From Malaya genurostris (lineage: Eukaryota > Arthropoda > Insecta > Diptera > Culicidae), in NCBI RefSeq assembly GCF_030247185.1, contig NC_080572.1:132981473-133045472 (forward strand): 64,000 nucleotides of DNA, written 5' to 3'. Positions within the stretch are counted from its first letter, which is position 1; each line of letters starts with the position of its first letter. Shown piece after piece: positions 1 through 11,242 of the stretch. A program made the position numbers and the translations under genes. The notes under the pieces are model-generated. The model had not been told where the DNA came from, ran no database searches, and saw only the letters and a program-made list of their open reading frames with translations.

Positions 1-59
1 ACTTTTCTCGTCACCGCCTATCAATATTAATGGTGGAAGGGCGTAGTGTTTCTTCTCTA

Positions 60-265
60 GAGCCCCTTCCTCACATGTGTTTTGTTTTTGACGCATTCAT
101 GGCCAGTCCGATACGCCTAGCTTCAGCTTTCAGTCCGATGTAGGTTTCCGTCATCTTCTCAAGGTTACGTGTCACAATATCAATATCGTCAGTGAAACCA
201 AAAAGTTGTACGGACTTTCGGAAGATCGTGACACTCGTGTCGATTCTCGCTCTTCGAATCACACC
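60..265 (-). pseudogene. non-LTR retrotransposon reverse transcriptase fragment
   Basis: About 63 minus-strand codons carry an RT palm-like segment, with FTDDIDIV at the position where such elements usually have FADDIDI, followed by NASKTK, a motif common after the FADD box in insect non-LTR elements. The fragment has no start, no EN domain and no 3' end. The Ala-to-Thr change in the box and the short length point to a dead remnant. The exact clade cannot be fixed from so little sequence. Confidence 0.55.
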
Positions 266-276
266 TTACAAGGCAA

Positions 277-600
277 TATTGAACAAGATACATGATACCG
301 AAAAACAGATACCGAAAAACAGTGACAAAACTAGACGATTTGTAGTTTACTGCAATTATTACCATAAATTCGTAACGAATTTCGCCACATTAGCACACCC
401 TCTCAATCAACTCCTTACGAAAAACCAACAATTCGCTTGGACTAATGAATGCCAAAACGATTTCAACACATTAAAACTACGCTTAAACAACCTAAACTAC
501 TTCAATACCCAGACTTTACTTTACCCTTTATACTCACAACCGACACAGATCCCTTGTCCAGAATTGTTACAACCTCCGACGAATTAAAAGCTCTTAAAGG
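277..600 (+). pseudogene. Ty3/gypsy pol fragment, RT thumb to RNase H start
   Basis: The plus-strand frame shows the conserved connection after the gypsy RT palm (RRFV.YCNYYHKFV.NFA, HPLNQLL, F.WTNECQ..F) and then the beginning of the RNase H fold in a shifted frame. This block is characteristic of Ty3/gypsy elements. The upstream palm and the downstream RNase H are missing. The fragment abuts a non-LTR piece on its left, so it is a truncated relic. Confidence 0.7.
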
Positions 601-1555
601 GCTGAGACTAATAGGTCGCGTATAACTACATGCATAGCTCTGCGTATTACATTTCTCTCCATGTTCAAAATGACTCTCGATGGGCCGGGTGGCCAAGAAG
701 GTTTAGTTATTTTCGGTTACAAGTTTGACTACATCACATAAAATCCAATGAAGCTACTGCTTGTTTGGCAGCCTTTCTGAACCGATTTTGTTTCTCTCTC
801 ATTTTTCGTTACGTTACCAGGAAACTGGATCAGATAAAATGGTGCGTTCATGGACATCGACTTACCTTCACAAAAATAACATTCACTTCATTTTTATCGC
901 GACAGCACCTATGTTTGTATGCACTAATAGCATCTAAATTAAGTTACACAGATAAAAATATTTTGTGAATTTACATATATTTTCATGCACATATTTGGAG
1001 CAGGAAATTAAACATAGAGTTACTTTGCAATTCTGCATGTTTCAAAAGAATTTGAGCGCAAACCTAAGCGTTAATTGAAAGATATATTTATATTGATTGG
1101 AAAACCAATGTAATCCAGTTTAGTTTTACAACGGTGTTGGTTTTCAATCAAACTTTCGATTAGCTGATGTCTATTCCATATTACTATAGATCTACATGTC
1201 GAGTAAATTTCATCATTTCTTTCTGTGTATCTAGACATTGTCAGGATAGATTTTTTATGCATGCTTTGAAGGCGAGATATTCAATAAACAAGTTGCCGTT
1301 TTCGGCTCTATAATTTTCCCTTCAGAAAAAAGACTTTCATGACCGCCAAAGTCAATGAATCATTCTAAAATTTTCACAGAATAATCGAAACTAATTTTCT
1401 AAGACATTGTCAGTTGTTTTTTTAATATTCTTCACCTTTTCTGAGAAAATCAGAGAATTTTATGTAATTAGAAAGGCGAAAACAGTTCTCTAAAACACCC
1501 TAAAATACACTGGCCTCAAACCTTATTGTATTAAGCGTCAATACAAGAGCCATCA
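601..1555. other. no recognisable feature
   Basis: AT-rich sequence in which I find no gene, splice pattern, terminal repeat or coding homology. The short open frames look like chance. Confidence 0.5.
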
Positions 1556-1745
1556 TTTAAAAGAGGCGGGTGGGTGATATCAGAGACATAACTGGATGTC
1601 GTGAATACGAAAACAACTGACATGTTCCTTAACACTTGCGAATATCAATTAGTTGATCAATTGTATGAATTATGCAAGCATTCCCTTTTCACATTTTGCG
1701 CAAAAACAAAGAAGGCTTCACTTGATCTCGATTACTGTGAATTTC
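1556..1745 (-). repeat. histone-cluster-linked repeat, partial copy
   Basis: Reverse complement of the block at about 17.80-17.97 kb, and parallel to 28.86-28.99 kb. Shared landmarks are GGCGGGTGGGTGA, ACATAACTGGATGTCGTGAATACG and the AGTTGATCAATTGTATGAATT stretch. It is a diverged partial copy of the repeat family described at 17.6-19.7 kb. Downstream to 2273 I see nothing else. Confidence 0.65.
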
Positions 1746-2273
1746 ACACAGCGAAAAGTTCACAAATCTAATCAAACAGTTCTAGATTAGCACTAAACTG
1801 AAAAGTTCTTTAGAAAACTTTTAGAGCCATTAGAACGGCTGATTTTGTGTGATGCTCCCCACCGTTGTTCTCTTTTCGTTGTTTTTTCGCCAATGCAAAC
1901 GACTAGCAGCTGTGACGTAATCGCTCTTGTCGGAAGCCAAACTAGCTTTGCAAACGACACACAATATATCTGCTCGCAGTGGCGATATAATTAAAACTGA
2001 TCCAATCTTTGTTAAGAGGTTTCCTTTTACGTGATATCGTTTGTAGCTTTTTCACTAATGGGCAGTCCTAACGGCTATAAAAATAGCCGCATATAGAATT
2101 TTAATGTCGATTACTTCATTTCGGATTTGCATTTCATTGAAAGAAACTATCAGGATACTGTACGGGATTCATTCCTGCCTTTCAGGAGGACCTAATTGTG
2201 GAACTCACTAAGATATTAAGCACTGTCAGGAACATTTTTCTCGAACGATTTGTTGTACAAAGGCAGATATTTT

Positions 2274-2745
2274 GTTTTCTTCCTCAGAACGCGTTCTGAT
2301 TGGCTGGTGTTGACATGGGTCAAATGAGACAGGTTTTTCAATAATGTACTATAGAAAAATTTCAATGCTGTATCTATACACGTTTAAGTTGAAAAATTTC
2401 GATTCTATTGGGAGCTAGATTATATAAATCCTTTCACAGATCACTGAGCTATGAGCTTTAAAAATACGAGAAAGGCAAACGCGCCTTATGAATTATCCTC
2501 TTTGATACTCGTTTATACCAAACATTTCAGAAAAGTTTAATTTTGAATTATTTGAGATTATGCCACACAACTGAAAATTTTATCATAAAATTGTGATCAT
2601 ATTTCCGATGACATGGAGCAACAAATTATGTTGATTCGTTAGATACAACAAGAGATATTCACGATCAAAAACTTATCACTTTCTCAGAGAGTACATTTTG
2701 AAATGGCGTCGGATAGTAAAGTAAGTCGTATTAACGACAAAATAA
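2274..2745 (-). repeat. histone-cluster-linked repeat, promoter-side copy
   Basis: Matches 33.84-34.28 kb in the same orientation and 18.05-18.49 kb in reverse. It begins at the CCAAT-bearing end (CTGATTGGCTGGTG on the plus strand) and continues through AGGCAAACGCGCCTTATGAATT and GATATTCACGATCAAAAACTT. No histone coding sequence remains here. Confidence 0.7.
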
Positions 2746-2804
2746 TGATAATAATACTACCAACAATTTTACCTGCAAACCGACAATTGACACAAATAAC
2801 TTAC

Positions 2805-3561
2805 CGATGACGAATGATAAAGAGAGTGATCACCTCGTTACCCATACGACCGAAAACACGACTGAAACCTTACCAAAGTTAAGAATAACCGTAGAAAATA
2901 ATTACTTAATAATTAGCATATACAAAGACGCACAAATGAAAAAAATAATAAAACAAATTTCAACACATGTGAATGAAAGAACAGCTCTAGAAATCATACT
3001 ATCAGCATTGGAACAAGTGATGACAAAGATGAAAATGAACAATATGTCTCAATATCGACAGAATAAACAATATCTAAAAGGGTACCCATAAATATAATCA
3101 AAACATTAAGACAATTAACGAACAACAATATACAAATAATAATGTTTCATCCACCCAAGTTCACCAGTGAACCTGGCGAGATACAAATTATTACGAGTCC
3201 CCCACGGGAGGACATGTAGGACAGCATAGTCTGTACCTTAAAATAAAAGAATATTATAATTTTAAAGATATAAAAAGAACTATTTCTCGATTCATAAAGG
3301 CCTGTGAATCGTACAAAAGGAATAACATTTTTAAACACACTAAAGAAAAACAAGTAATAACCAACACACCATCAAAACCATTCGAAATAACATCCATAGA
3401 CATAATAAGTCCATACAATAACCATACAATGTGAACTAACTAAATTAATAGAAAAATTCATACTCAAATATGAAAAACATTTTAAAATTAAATCCGACCA
3501 TGAACATGAACACCAATCTGACTGGGATGACTGGTTCCCATATTGCGCCTTTACTTATAAC
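2805..3561 (+). pseudogene. Ty3/gypsy pol relic, protease/RT debris to integrase core
   Basis: An open stretch of 94 codons (2807-3091) is followed by frame-disrupted integrase-like sequence. The H2C2-region residues RFIKAC.SYKRN and the T.PSKPFEI..IDI segment around the first catalytic aspartate are visible near 3290-3410, and the WDDWFPYCAFTYN segment near the end of the catalytic core lies at 3520-3560. Multiple stops and shifts make it dead. The relic is cut at 3561 by the hAT-type element and resumes at 6767. Confidence 0.65.
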
Positions 3562-3725
3562 CAGGGCTTTTATTGTGAATTCTAAAACGAGCGAAGCAAC
3601 AAAAAACACCCGCTGTGAACACTTTGCTTGACATAACTGAATGAGAGACCTATATTATAGAGAAACTGAATGCGTGAAAGTATATGCTACTGAGCAGACC
3701 AGTTCCCTTGCTTGGAAAATTGCCT

Positions 3726-4851
3726 GTGCTCTCAGTCTCAGTTAACACATGAACTAAGCAATCCATGGCAATGCAATGAAACGAAGGGTTCATTCTTGTT
3801 AGTACTGTACGAGAATGAAGAACTTTGCTTCGCGGATTACTGCAAAACGCGAAGCAAGGTCATACGAAGCAAGGTCATACCGATGAAAACGTGAAAAAAT
3901 CCACAATATGATTTTCAATGACCGTAAAGTGAAGTTGATCGAGATAGTTGACACCCTAAAGATATCAAAGGAACGTGTTGGACATATTACTCACGAATAT
4001 TTGGATATGAGAAAGCTTTGTGCAAAATGGGTGCCGCGTGAGCTCACAATCGATCAAAAACAACAACGATTTGATGATTCTGAGCAATGTTTGGAGCTGT
4101 TATATCGGAATAAAACCGATTTTTTTCGTCGATATATAACAATGGACGAAACATGGCTCCATCACTTCACTCCGGAGTCCAATCGACAGTCAGCAGAGTG
4201 GACTGCACGCGATGAACCGAACCCAAAGCGTGGAAAGACTCAACAATCGGCCGGTAAGGTTATGGCGTCTGTATTTTGGGATTCGCATGGTATAATTTTC
4301 ATCGACTACCTTGAAAAGGGAAAAACCATCAACAGTGACTATTATATAGCGTTATTAGAGCGTTTGAAGGACGAAATTTCAAAAAAACGGCCTAATTTGA
4401 AGAAGAAAAAAGTTTTGTTTCATCAAGACAATGCACCGTGTCACAAATCGATGAAAACTATGCTGAAATTGAACGAATTGGACTTCGAATTGCTCCCTCA
4501 TCCATCGTATTCTCCAGATTTGGCCCCCAGTGACTTTTTCCTGTTGTCAGACCTCAAGGGAATGCTCGCTGGTAAAAAATTTAGAAGCAATGAAGAGGTA
4601 ATCGCTGAAACTGAGGCCTATTTTGAGGCAAAGGACAAATCGTACTACAAAAATGGTATCGAAAAGTTGGAAGATCGCTATAATCGCTGTATCGAATCTG
4701 ATGGCAATTATGTTGAATAATAAAAACGAATTTTGGCAAAAATTGTGTGTTTCTATTAAACGATACGAACTTTTCAGCCGAATGTTAGAAACACTGAAAG
4801 TAATGTCCTTTAAATTATTAATCATGGGAAATAAATGTTACGAATCTTGTT
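3726..4851 (+). repeat. tandem duplication inside the hAT element, copy A
   Basis: Copy A repeats copy B (about 4857-6541) at high identity. Both begin with the GCTCTCAGTCTCAGTTAACA segment, carry a mariner, and run about 60 bp past its right terminus to GTTACGAATCTTG. Copy A lacks the part corresponding to about 5000-5573, which is the 5' mariner flank, left TIR and N-terminal coding part. At the junction (3860-3880) the stretch CGAAGCAAGGTCATA appears twice, as expected of filler or slippage during deletion repair. Confidence 0.8.
3877..4785 (+). pseudogene. mariner (irritans subfamily) transposase, 5'-deleted copy
   Basis: The open frame (270 codons from an internal Met at 3908) covers the second helix-turn-helix half and the whole catalytic domain. 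It keeps MDETW, HQDNAPCH and SPDLAPSDFF, the D,D(34)D triad. The N-terminal DNA-binding part and left TIR are deleted; the right TIR (about 4758-4785, ending GCCGAATGT before TA) remains. The frame stays open to the usual C-terminus GNYVE. It differs from the intact neighbour at a handful of residues, so duplication and deletion were recent. It cannot mobilise itself. Confidence 0.88.
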
Positions 4852-5190
4852 TTCTTTTTGCTCTCAGTCTCAGTTAACACATGAACTAAGCCATCCATGG
4901 CAATGCAATGAAATGAAGGGTTCATTCTTGTTAGTACTGTACGAGAATGAAGAACTTTGCTTCACGGATTACTGCAAAACGCGAAGCAAGGTCATACAGG
5001 CAATGTTTACGGTGTATTTTCATTGTAGGTTAACAGAAATCATTTTTGAACCTAACGTTTGTTTTCCAAGACCGAATTTGATCACATTTTAAAAATATTT
5101 AGAACATTGAATAGCAAAAATATTGCATTTGAGCCCATTTTCAAAACGACCAATTTGTTTCTTGGGCGTGTACACTGTGTATATATCCTA

Positions 5191-6481
5191 ACAGATCGGC
5201 TGAAAAGTTCGTATAGTTTCTATGAGAGGGCGCCACTAGAATGAAATCCATACCATTTTCAGTTAGTACCAACCTTCAAAAGATACGTGTATATATTTGA
5301 CAGCTGTCTGATTATTAGTTTGTGAGATATTGCATTTTGAGTGAAGCTACTTTTGTTATTGTGAAAAAAATGGAAAAAAAGGAATTTCGTGTGTTGATAA
5401 AACACTACTTTTTGATGAGAATAAGTGCCGCCGATACCAAAAAATGGCTTGATGAGTGTTATCCAGACTCTGCACCGAGCGAAGCAACAATTCGTAAGTG
5501 GTTTGCAAAATTTCGTACTGGTCATATGAGCACCGAAGACGATGAACGCAGTGGACGTCCAAAAGAGGCTGTTACCGATGAAAACGTGAAAAAAATCCAC
5601 AAAATGATTTTCAATGACCGTAAAGTGAAGTTGATCGAGATAGTTGACACCCTAAAGATATCAAAGGAACGTGTTGGACATATTATTCATGAATATTTGG
5701 ATATGAGAAAGCTTTGTGCAAAATGGGTGCCGCGTGAGCTCACAATCGATCAAAAACAACAACGAATTGATAATTCTGAGCAGTGTTTGGAGATGTTATA
5801 TCTAAATAAAACCGATTTTTTTCGTCGATATATAACAATGGACGAAACATGGCTCCATCACTTCACTCCAGAGTCCAATCGACAGTCAGCTGAGTGGACT
5901 GCACGCGATGAACCGAACCCAAAGCGTGGAAAGACTCAACAATCGGCCAGTAAGGTTATGGCGTCTGTATTTTGGGATTCGCATGGTATAATTTTCATCG
6001 ACTACCTTGAAAAGGGAAAAACCATCAACAGTGACTATTATATAGCGTTATTAGAGCGTTTGAAGGACGAAATTTCAAAAAAACGGCCTCATTTGAAGAA
6101 GAAAAAAGTTTTCTTTCATCAAGACAATGCACCGTGTCACAAGTCGATGAAAACCATGCTGAAATTGAACGAATTGGGCTTCGAATTGCTCCCTTATCCA
6201 CCGTATTCGCCAGATTTGGCCCCCAGTGACTTTTTCCTGATCTCAGACCTCAAGAGAATGCTCGCTGGTAAAAAATTTAGAAGCAATGAAGAGGTAATCG
6301 CTAAAACTGAGGCCTATTTTGAGGCAAAGGACAAATCGTACTACAAAAATGGTATCGGAAAGTTGGAAGATCGCTATCATCGCTGTATCGCCTCTGATGG
6401 CAATTATGTTGAATAATAAAAACGAATTTTGGCAAAAAATGTGTGTTTCTATTAAACGATACGAACTTTTCAGCCGAATGT
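5191..6481 (+). mobile_element. mariner transposon, irritans subfamily, full length
   Basis: 1291 bp bounded by TA on both sides (5189-5190 and 6482-6483). The left terminus is ACAGATCGGCTGAAAAGTTC; the right terminus, read inward, is ACATTCGGCTGAAAAGTTCG, differing by a one-base deletion near the tip and a few substitutions. Length, TA target and ACA...GGCTGA..AGT ends are typical of Himar1-like elements. The single-base loss at the right tip may affect transposase binding. Confidence 0.9.
5370..6416 (+). CDS. mariner transposase, intact 348-residue ORF
   Basis: Transposase that binds the TIRs and performs cut-and-paste into TA. The ATG at 5370 is chosen because it gives MEKKEFRVLI, the family N-terminus, and exactly 348 residues as in Himar1-type proteins; an upstream ATG in the same frame at 5322 lies outside the conserved protein. 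The paired helix-turn-helix region fills about residues 1-110, the linker motif WVPREL is at 119-124, and the catalytic aspartates are D158 (MDETW), D252 (HQDNAP) and D287 (APSDFF), a D,D(34)D arrangement. No stop or frameshift is present. Activity is plausible but not shown; the right TIR is slightly altered. Confidence 0.93.
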   Translation: MEKKEFRVLIKHYFLMRISAADTKKWLDECYPDSAPSEATIRKWFAKFRTGHMSTEDDERSGRPKEAVTDENVKKIHKMIFNDRKVKLIEIVDTLKISKERVGHIIHEYLDMRKLCAKWVPRELTIDQKQQRIDNSEQCLEMLYLNKTDFFRRYITMDETWLHHFTPESNRQSAEWTARDEPNPKRGKTQQSASKVMASVFWDSHGIIFIDYLEKGKTINSDYYIALLERLKDEISKKRPHLKKKKVFFHQDNAPCHKSMKTMLKLNELGFELLPYPPYSPDLAPSDFFLISDLKRMLAGKKFRSNEEVIAKTEAYFEAKDKSYYKNGIGKLEDRYHRCIASDGNYVE

Positions 6482-6766
6482 TAGAAACACTGAAAGTAAT
6501 GTCCTTTAAATTATTAATCATCGGAAATAAATGTTACGAATCTTGATTTCTTATAAGCATCTTCAATATGAGAACCATTCATCAAATGCTAACCTCATGA
6601 AGCATACTCATCAACTAGCGCAGATCTTCATGAACTTATGAATGAACGAAGCAGCTCTCTTTGCTTGGGTTGCGCTGTGGATTCTACCCGATATACGAAT
6701 GTGTGTGAATAGCACAAAGGATGAAAATCATTTGTTAATATTCTTTGCTTCGATTTGAAAGCCCTG

Positions 6767-6816
6767 CCTATAACACTACACCACATTCAGAACACCAATT
6801 TACACCATACGAATTA
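6767..6816 (+). pseudogene. Ty3/gypsy integrase fragment between two insertions
   Basis: After the hAT duplication the frame reads YNTTPHS followed by FTPYELLF, the end of the gypsy integrase core. It links the 3561 end to the fragment starting near 8517. Confidence 0.7.
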
Positions 6817-8516
6817 CTTTTGCCTTTCTCATATAGAAAGGCTAAGCTATCACTGTGAAAACCGACTTTTTAAACGATTCAGCTCAACAAACTGAGCAAG
6901 TGTGTGTGCTTGTATGTGTGAGAGTATGTGTGTATGTATGTAACAAAAATATGCAGATGGCTGAAGCAATTTTCACAAACTAAGATTCAAATGAAAGGTC
7001 TCATGGTCCCATAGCCTACTATTGAATTTCATCCCGATCCGACTTCCGGTTCCGGAAATATAGGATGTTATGCGCCAAAAAAAAATATGCACTCACTTTT
7101 TTAGAGATGGCTGAACCGATTTTCACAAACTAAGATTCAAATAAAAGGTTTTAAGGTTCATAGCCTGCTATTTAATTTCATTTGGATATGACTTCCGGTT
7201 CCGGAATTACATAGTGATATGTGAAAATTAGAGAATAAGTGTGCATTCAATTTTTTCCGAAACAGCTCAACCGATTTTCACAAACTAAGATTCAAATGAA
7301 CGGTCTTATAGTTTCCTAAAAATTTCTAGAACAGTTTATCCAGATCTGACTTCCTGTTCCGAAACTAAAGCGTGATAAGTGGACAATTACGAATTTCATT
7401 AGTATTTTTCACAAACGATGGTCAAACACAGGCACAAATCCCTTAAAACTGTCTGGTAAATTCTTCTAGTTTGCAAAGCTTGTTAGTTTGTGGGCATAAA
7501 AGAATAATTTGGCACTACTGGTCCCCCCTTTTCCTGTTCCGGAAGCACCGAAAGTGGTGCAGAAAAACTTAAAAAATAGAACTCACTTCGATTTTTCTGC
7601 GATGCTTGAATCGATTTTCACATATCTTGAATTGAATTAAAGCTCATATTATCTTTAAAGCTACTGTGAAATTTCATCCGGATCCGACTTCCGGTTCCGC
7701 AGTTACAGGGCGATGAGTGTCAAAGTTTTCAAATCGCCATATAGAACGATTACGTATTGTCGCACCGAAGAAGGAGGAACACACAAAACAAACGATGCGT
7801 ACTTTGTTCTATTTCGTACACGCTATGAAGAAAACGAAACGGTTACGGATGTCTGCTGCTAGTGTGTTATATTGTGTAAGAAGGTACTGCGGGTGATAGA
7901 AATTATAGCTATTTTATGATCAGTACATCCGACAGAATGAACGAATGTCAATGAATTCAATTTTTTTAAATATAAAATTTTCACATCTTTTAGTGCAGTA
8001 ATACCGTACCGGTGGTGTAATGATGTCAATAATTATAATAAAAGTAATAATCCTACTACATGTTTTATGCTGCTGATTCATGCTGTTTAGCTTGACTTAC
8101 ATGTGCAGAAGTAACATCAACGCAGGTTTGCTTCGTTTGTTAGATTTCGTTTAATTGATTTAATCCAAATAGAGCTTGAGATAATGAGTCTAGGTTTAAC
8201 TAGGTTCAAAACTGTTCCAATTTTTAGGTCATATTTGTTGCTGGCAAACAAACCAACTTCGGCTATACCGGTCATCTGAATCCGGTTCCAGAAGAATCGA
8301 AAATGGCGATTAAAAACGGCAATTTATTGTGGATACTACTTCCGGTTCTAGAACTACAGGGTAAACAGGATTTGTAGAGTTTATTAGATTAAGTCCGAAC
8401 AAACTTTCCTATTTCTGTTCAATGAACAGTTGTTTTTGCGAAATCCACAGTAATATTGTTGATGTTATAAGTAAGATGAGAAAAGCATAATTATACCACT
8501 AGGTGGATTGAAACAA
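6817..8516 (+). repeat. TTTTGCCTTTCTC dispersed repeat, plus copy
   Basis: Starts TGCCTTTCTCATATAGAAAGG, has a TG-rich tract at about 6900-6945, and contains degenerate ~150-bp tandem units with the landmarks GATGGCTGAACCGATTTTCACA, AAATGAAAGGTCT and GACTTCCGGTTCCGG. It ends ACCACTAGGTGGATTGAAACAAG. The same start and end recur at 10.0-11.2, 22.8/24.1, 46.9-47.6 and 58.9-59.2 kb. No coding capacity. It splits the gypsy relic, with TTTT on both sides. Confidence 0.8.
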
Positions 8517-8880
8517 GTTTTGGGAATTAAAGCCAAACTACCGCAAGAAGATTATAAAATATAATAACACTCATTTAGAATTACGATCTTTACAATACCA
8601 AACTCAGAAAACTAGAACTAGAAAAGTACAACGCAATAGCAAAACAAAGATTGAAGGAAAGTAAAAAATTCAAGTACAAAAACTCAAATATCCATATGAA
8701 CCCACTACACGTACAAATAGGCAAAATAGTGTACTTAGAAAAAGAAAAAAACTCGAACTATTTTATGATGGACCCTTTACTGTAAAAGAAATTTTAAGTC
8801 CAAATTGTAAAATTAAAAACCCTAGAACCAATCAATCCACTATAGTACACAAAAATAGACTAGTAAAAACCTAACAATAA
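8517..8880 (+). pseudogene. Ty3/gypsy integrase C-terminal (GPY/F) fragment
   Basis: Several frames carry the C-terminal integrase region, ending in YDGPFTVKEIL and a VHKNRL segment, the GPY/F module of Ty3/gypsy integrases. Frameshifts are present between 8580 and 8760. It continues the relic of 2805-3561 and 6767-6816. Confidence 0.72.
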
Positions 8881-10009
8881 TGTCGAATCATATCAAATCC
8901 AGTACATCTTACTTATTTCAATCAAAATTACTAATCTAAGAAATTATTACATACATTCAGATAAATAAATCACCAAGCCTAACTGCACGTGAAACAAAAA
9001 AAAACACAAGAGAATATCAAAAAATCAATGCCGTGACAGTAGGTGAAGTTTTGCTGAGCTTTACTCAGAATTTTACTGTTTAAATTCAGGTAACAATTTT
9101 GTAATATCCATTAATAATGTTAGGGCGCCAGTTCGATCACATCTGAATGATTTCACTACGTTACTTCATTTAACAAAAAGAAAGGTGATGTAGCATAATA
9201 ATATTAACTTAATGAATTGGAATTCATCAAAACCAAGATCATCCGAGTCGCACAATACTAACGAAACATTTTCCCACATTCCCAACATTCGAACGATCTG
9301 TAACTAATCCATCTCATGTCACACATCATAACAATCAAACGACATGCACCAAAAAGTAACCTCAATAATATAACAAAAGATAACTATTAAGTTTTACCAA
9401 TTCTTGTACAGAGTGAATTTTGAAAACGCGCCCATAGTAGAGTAAGTTGTATTCACGACGAAAATACTTTCCACGATAACAGAGTTTAGTGTTTTACGAA
9501 AAGTTTGGCCAATGTTGAATTTGTGGCTCCACCATTATCGATTAGAAATTTAAACTAAACTGTAGTGACCATGTGGCACTACAAACCTGTCAGAAACAGG
9601 TGCATACTCAACGTCTAGTGATAATATAAATACAGATTCGATAGTTAGTAAACATCACTTCCCTACTAGAACAATATCGGATACAACAGTATTTACACAA
9701 AGTACTATAAGAAAATTTAAAAAAAAAATCGATGTTATTTTAAATTTACATGGTTCACTGTTAGTATTATTAATACTGCAAACATATATAGTGGAAAGGG
9801 GGGCAAAGCGGGGTTTTGTTGATTTCTCCTCCGGTTTATGGTGCCAGCTACAGAAAAAATGGAATTTCGTTTTGAAAGACTCTCGAACTTTACCATGCAT
9901 TTTCGTTAATTTGCTTGTAGAAGTATAATATTTATGACACTAGTCTTTTGTTTAGGTGCGTCGTTATAATCGTTCGAAATTTTCAATTAAACGTAAGGTA
10001 TCCATATTG
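8881..10009. other. mostly unrecognised; short histone-linked repeat piece
   Basis: Possibly the 3' part of the gypsy element up to about 9110, but no env or LTR could be confirmed. About 9415-9470 matches the histone-linked repeat (AATTTTGAAAACGCGCCCATAGTA, then ATTCACGAC). The rest shows no feature. Confidence 0.4.
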
Positions 10010-11242
10010 CAAAACCTGTTTTAACCCACCTAGTGAGGTAATGATGCCTTTCTCATATTACTTACATTTTCAGAAACTTCGCTTGAAGATTCTGTCAAGA
10101 TTTTTTCTTTCAAACTTGAAAAGAATCAAAAGCTTTCTTGTTCTATAAATTACCATAATCTTTTGAATTTGTAAACAGTTATGTCAAGTTAATATAGATC
10201 TAAATGTGACAACCCTGCACGCTATATAAAATTGAACAAAGCACGTTGTGTGCTAGGCGGTTTTCTTCTTCCGTATCAGTACATACCAATGCGTACCGGA
10301 TTTGCATCATTTTGTATGACAGTTTGAAAGATTTGACATTACTCTCCATCTAATTTCGGAATCGGAAGTCGGATCTGGATGAAATTGCACAGTATCTTTC
10401 AAGACAATGAAAGCTTTAATTTGAATCATGATTTGTAAAAATCGATTTAACCGTTTCTGAGAAATCGAAGTGAGTTCCGTTTTTGTAGCTTTTCGTCACT
10501 ATTACCGATGCTTTCGAAAACGGAAGAGGGAGACTAGTAGCCCCAAAGTAAATTTATATATCGACTAACTAACTAGAACTCGCACTTCGATTCGACATCA
10601 TTCGTGAAAAAATACTCATGAAAATGAAAATTTTTCACTTATCGCGCTGTAATGAAGGAACTGGAAGTCGGATCTGAATCAACTTTGCGAGGACTTTTTA
10701 AAGAATTTCAAGACCTTTTATTTGCGTCTCAGTTCATAAAAATCGTTTAAGAAACTTCCAAAAAAATTGAGTGCGCATTTTCTAATAGACTTGCACACCG
10801 GACATTTGGAACCGGAAGTCGGATTGGGATAAAATTCAATAGCAGTCTATGGGACTGTAAGACCTTTCGTTTGAACCTAAGTTTGTGAAAGTCGGTCACA
10901 ACATCATCAGAAAAGTGAGTGACAATATTTTTTTAATTTCATTCAATTTTTAAATTTTCATATATAGCTAATAAATGCCATTAGAGTATTTTTCAATGAA
11001 AAAAACCTAACGTTTGAACACAATTTAAAATTTTTTTAAAAAATATCTCCTCCCCCATTTTTTCAATAAACATGCTTGAAAGTATTTTCTATCAAATGCA
11101 AGAAACGGATTTTGTCTTAAATTTAGATATAGCAGTTCAAAGATAGTCTGTTTTCGAACTAGTTTTGCTCATAACTTCGGTTCAGAAAATGCTACCTGAA
11201 TGTACCAGTCATCAAAAAATCTATATAAGAAAGGCAAAAAGT
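10010..11242 (-). repeat. TTTTGCCTTTCTC dispersed repeat, minus copy
   Basis: Begins AACCTGTTTTAACCCACCTA and ends AAGAAAGGCAAAAA, the reverse complement of the family ends. Inside are units with CGGAAGTCGGATC and AAAATCGGTTTA-type segments at about 10360-10450, 10660-10745 and 10805-10900, the reverse of the unit in the 6.8-kb copy. Confidence 0.78.

Larger units (their letters stand above)
3562..6766. mobile_element. hAT-type DNA transposon, non-autonomous
   Basis: The ends are inverted (CAGGGCTTTTATTGTG on the left, reverse complement CAGGGCTTTCAAATCG on the right) and are flanked by 8-bp direct repeats, CTTATAAC at 3554-3561 and CCTATAAC at 6767-6774, with one mismatch. A terminus beginning CAGGG with an 8-bp duplication is diagnostic of hAT. 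Removing it rejoins the gypsy integrase reading frame. No hAT transposase is present; most of the interior is a tandem duplication carrying mariner copies. Confidence 0.8.
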
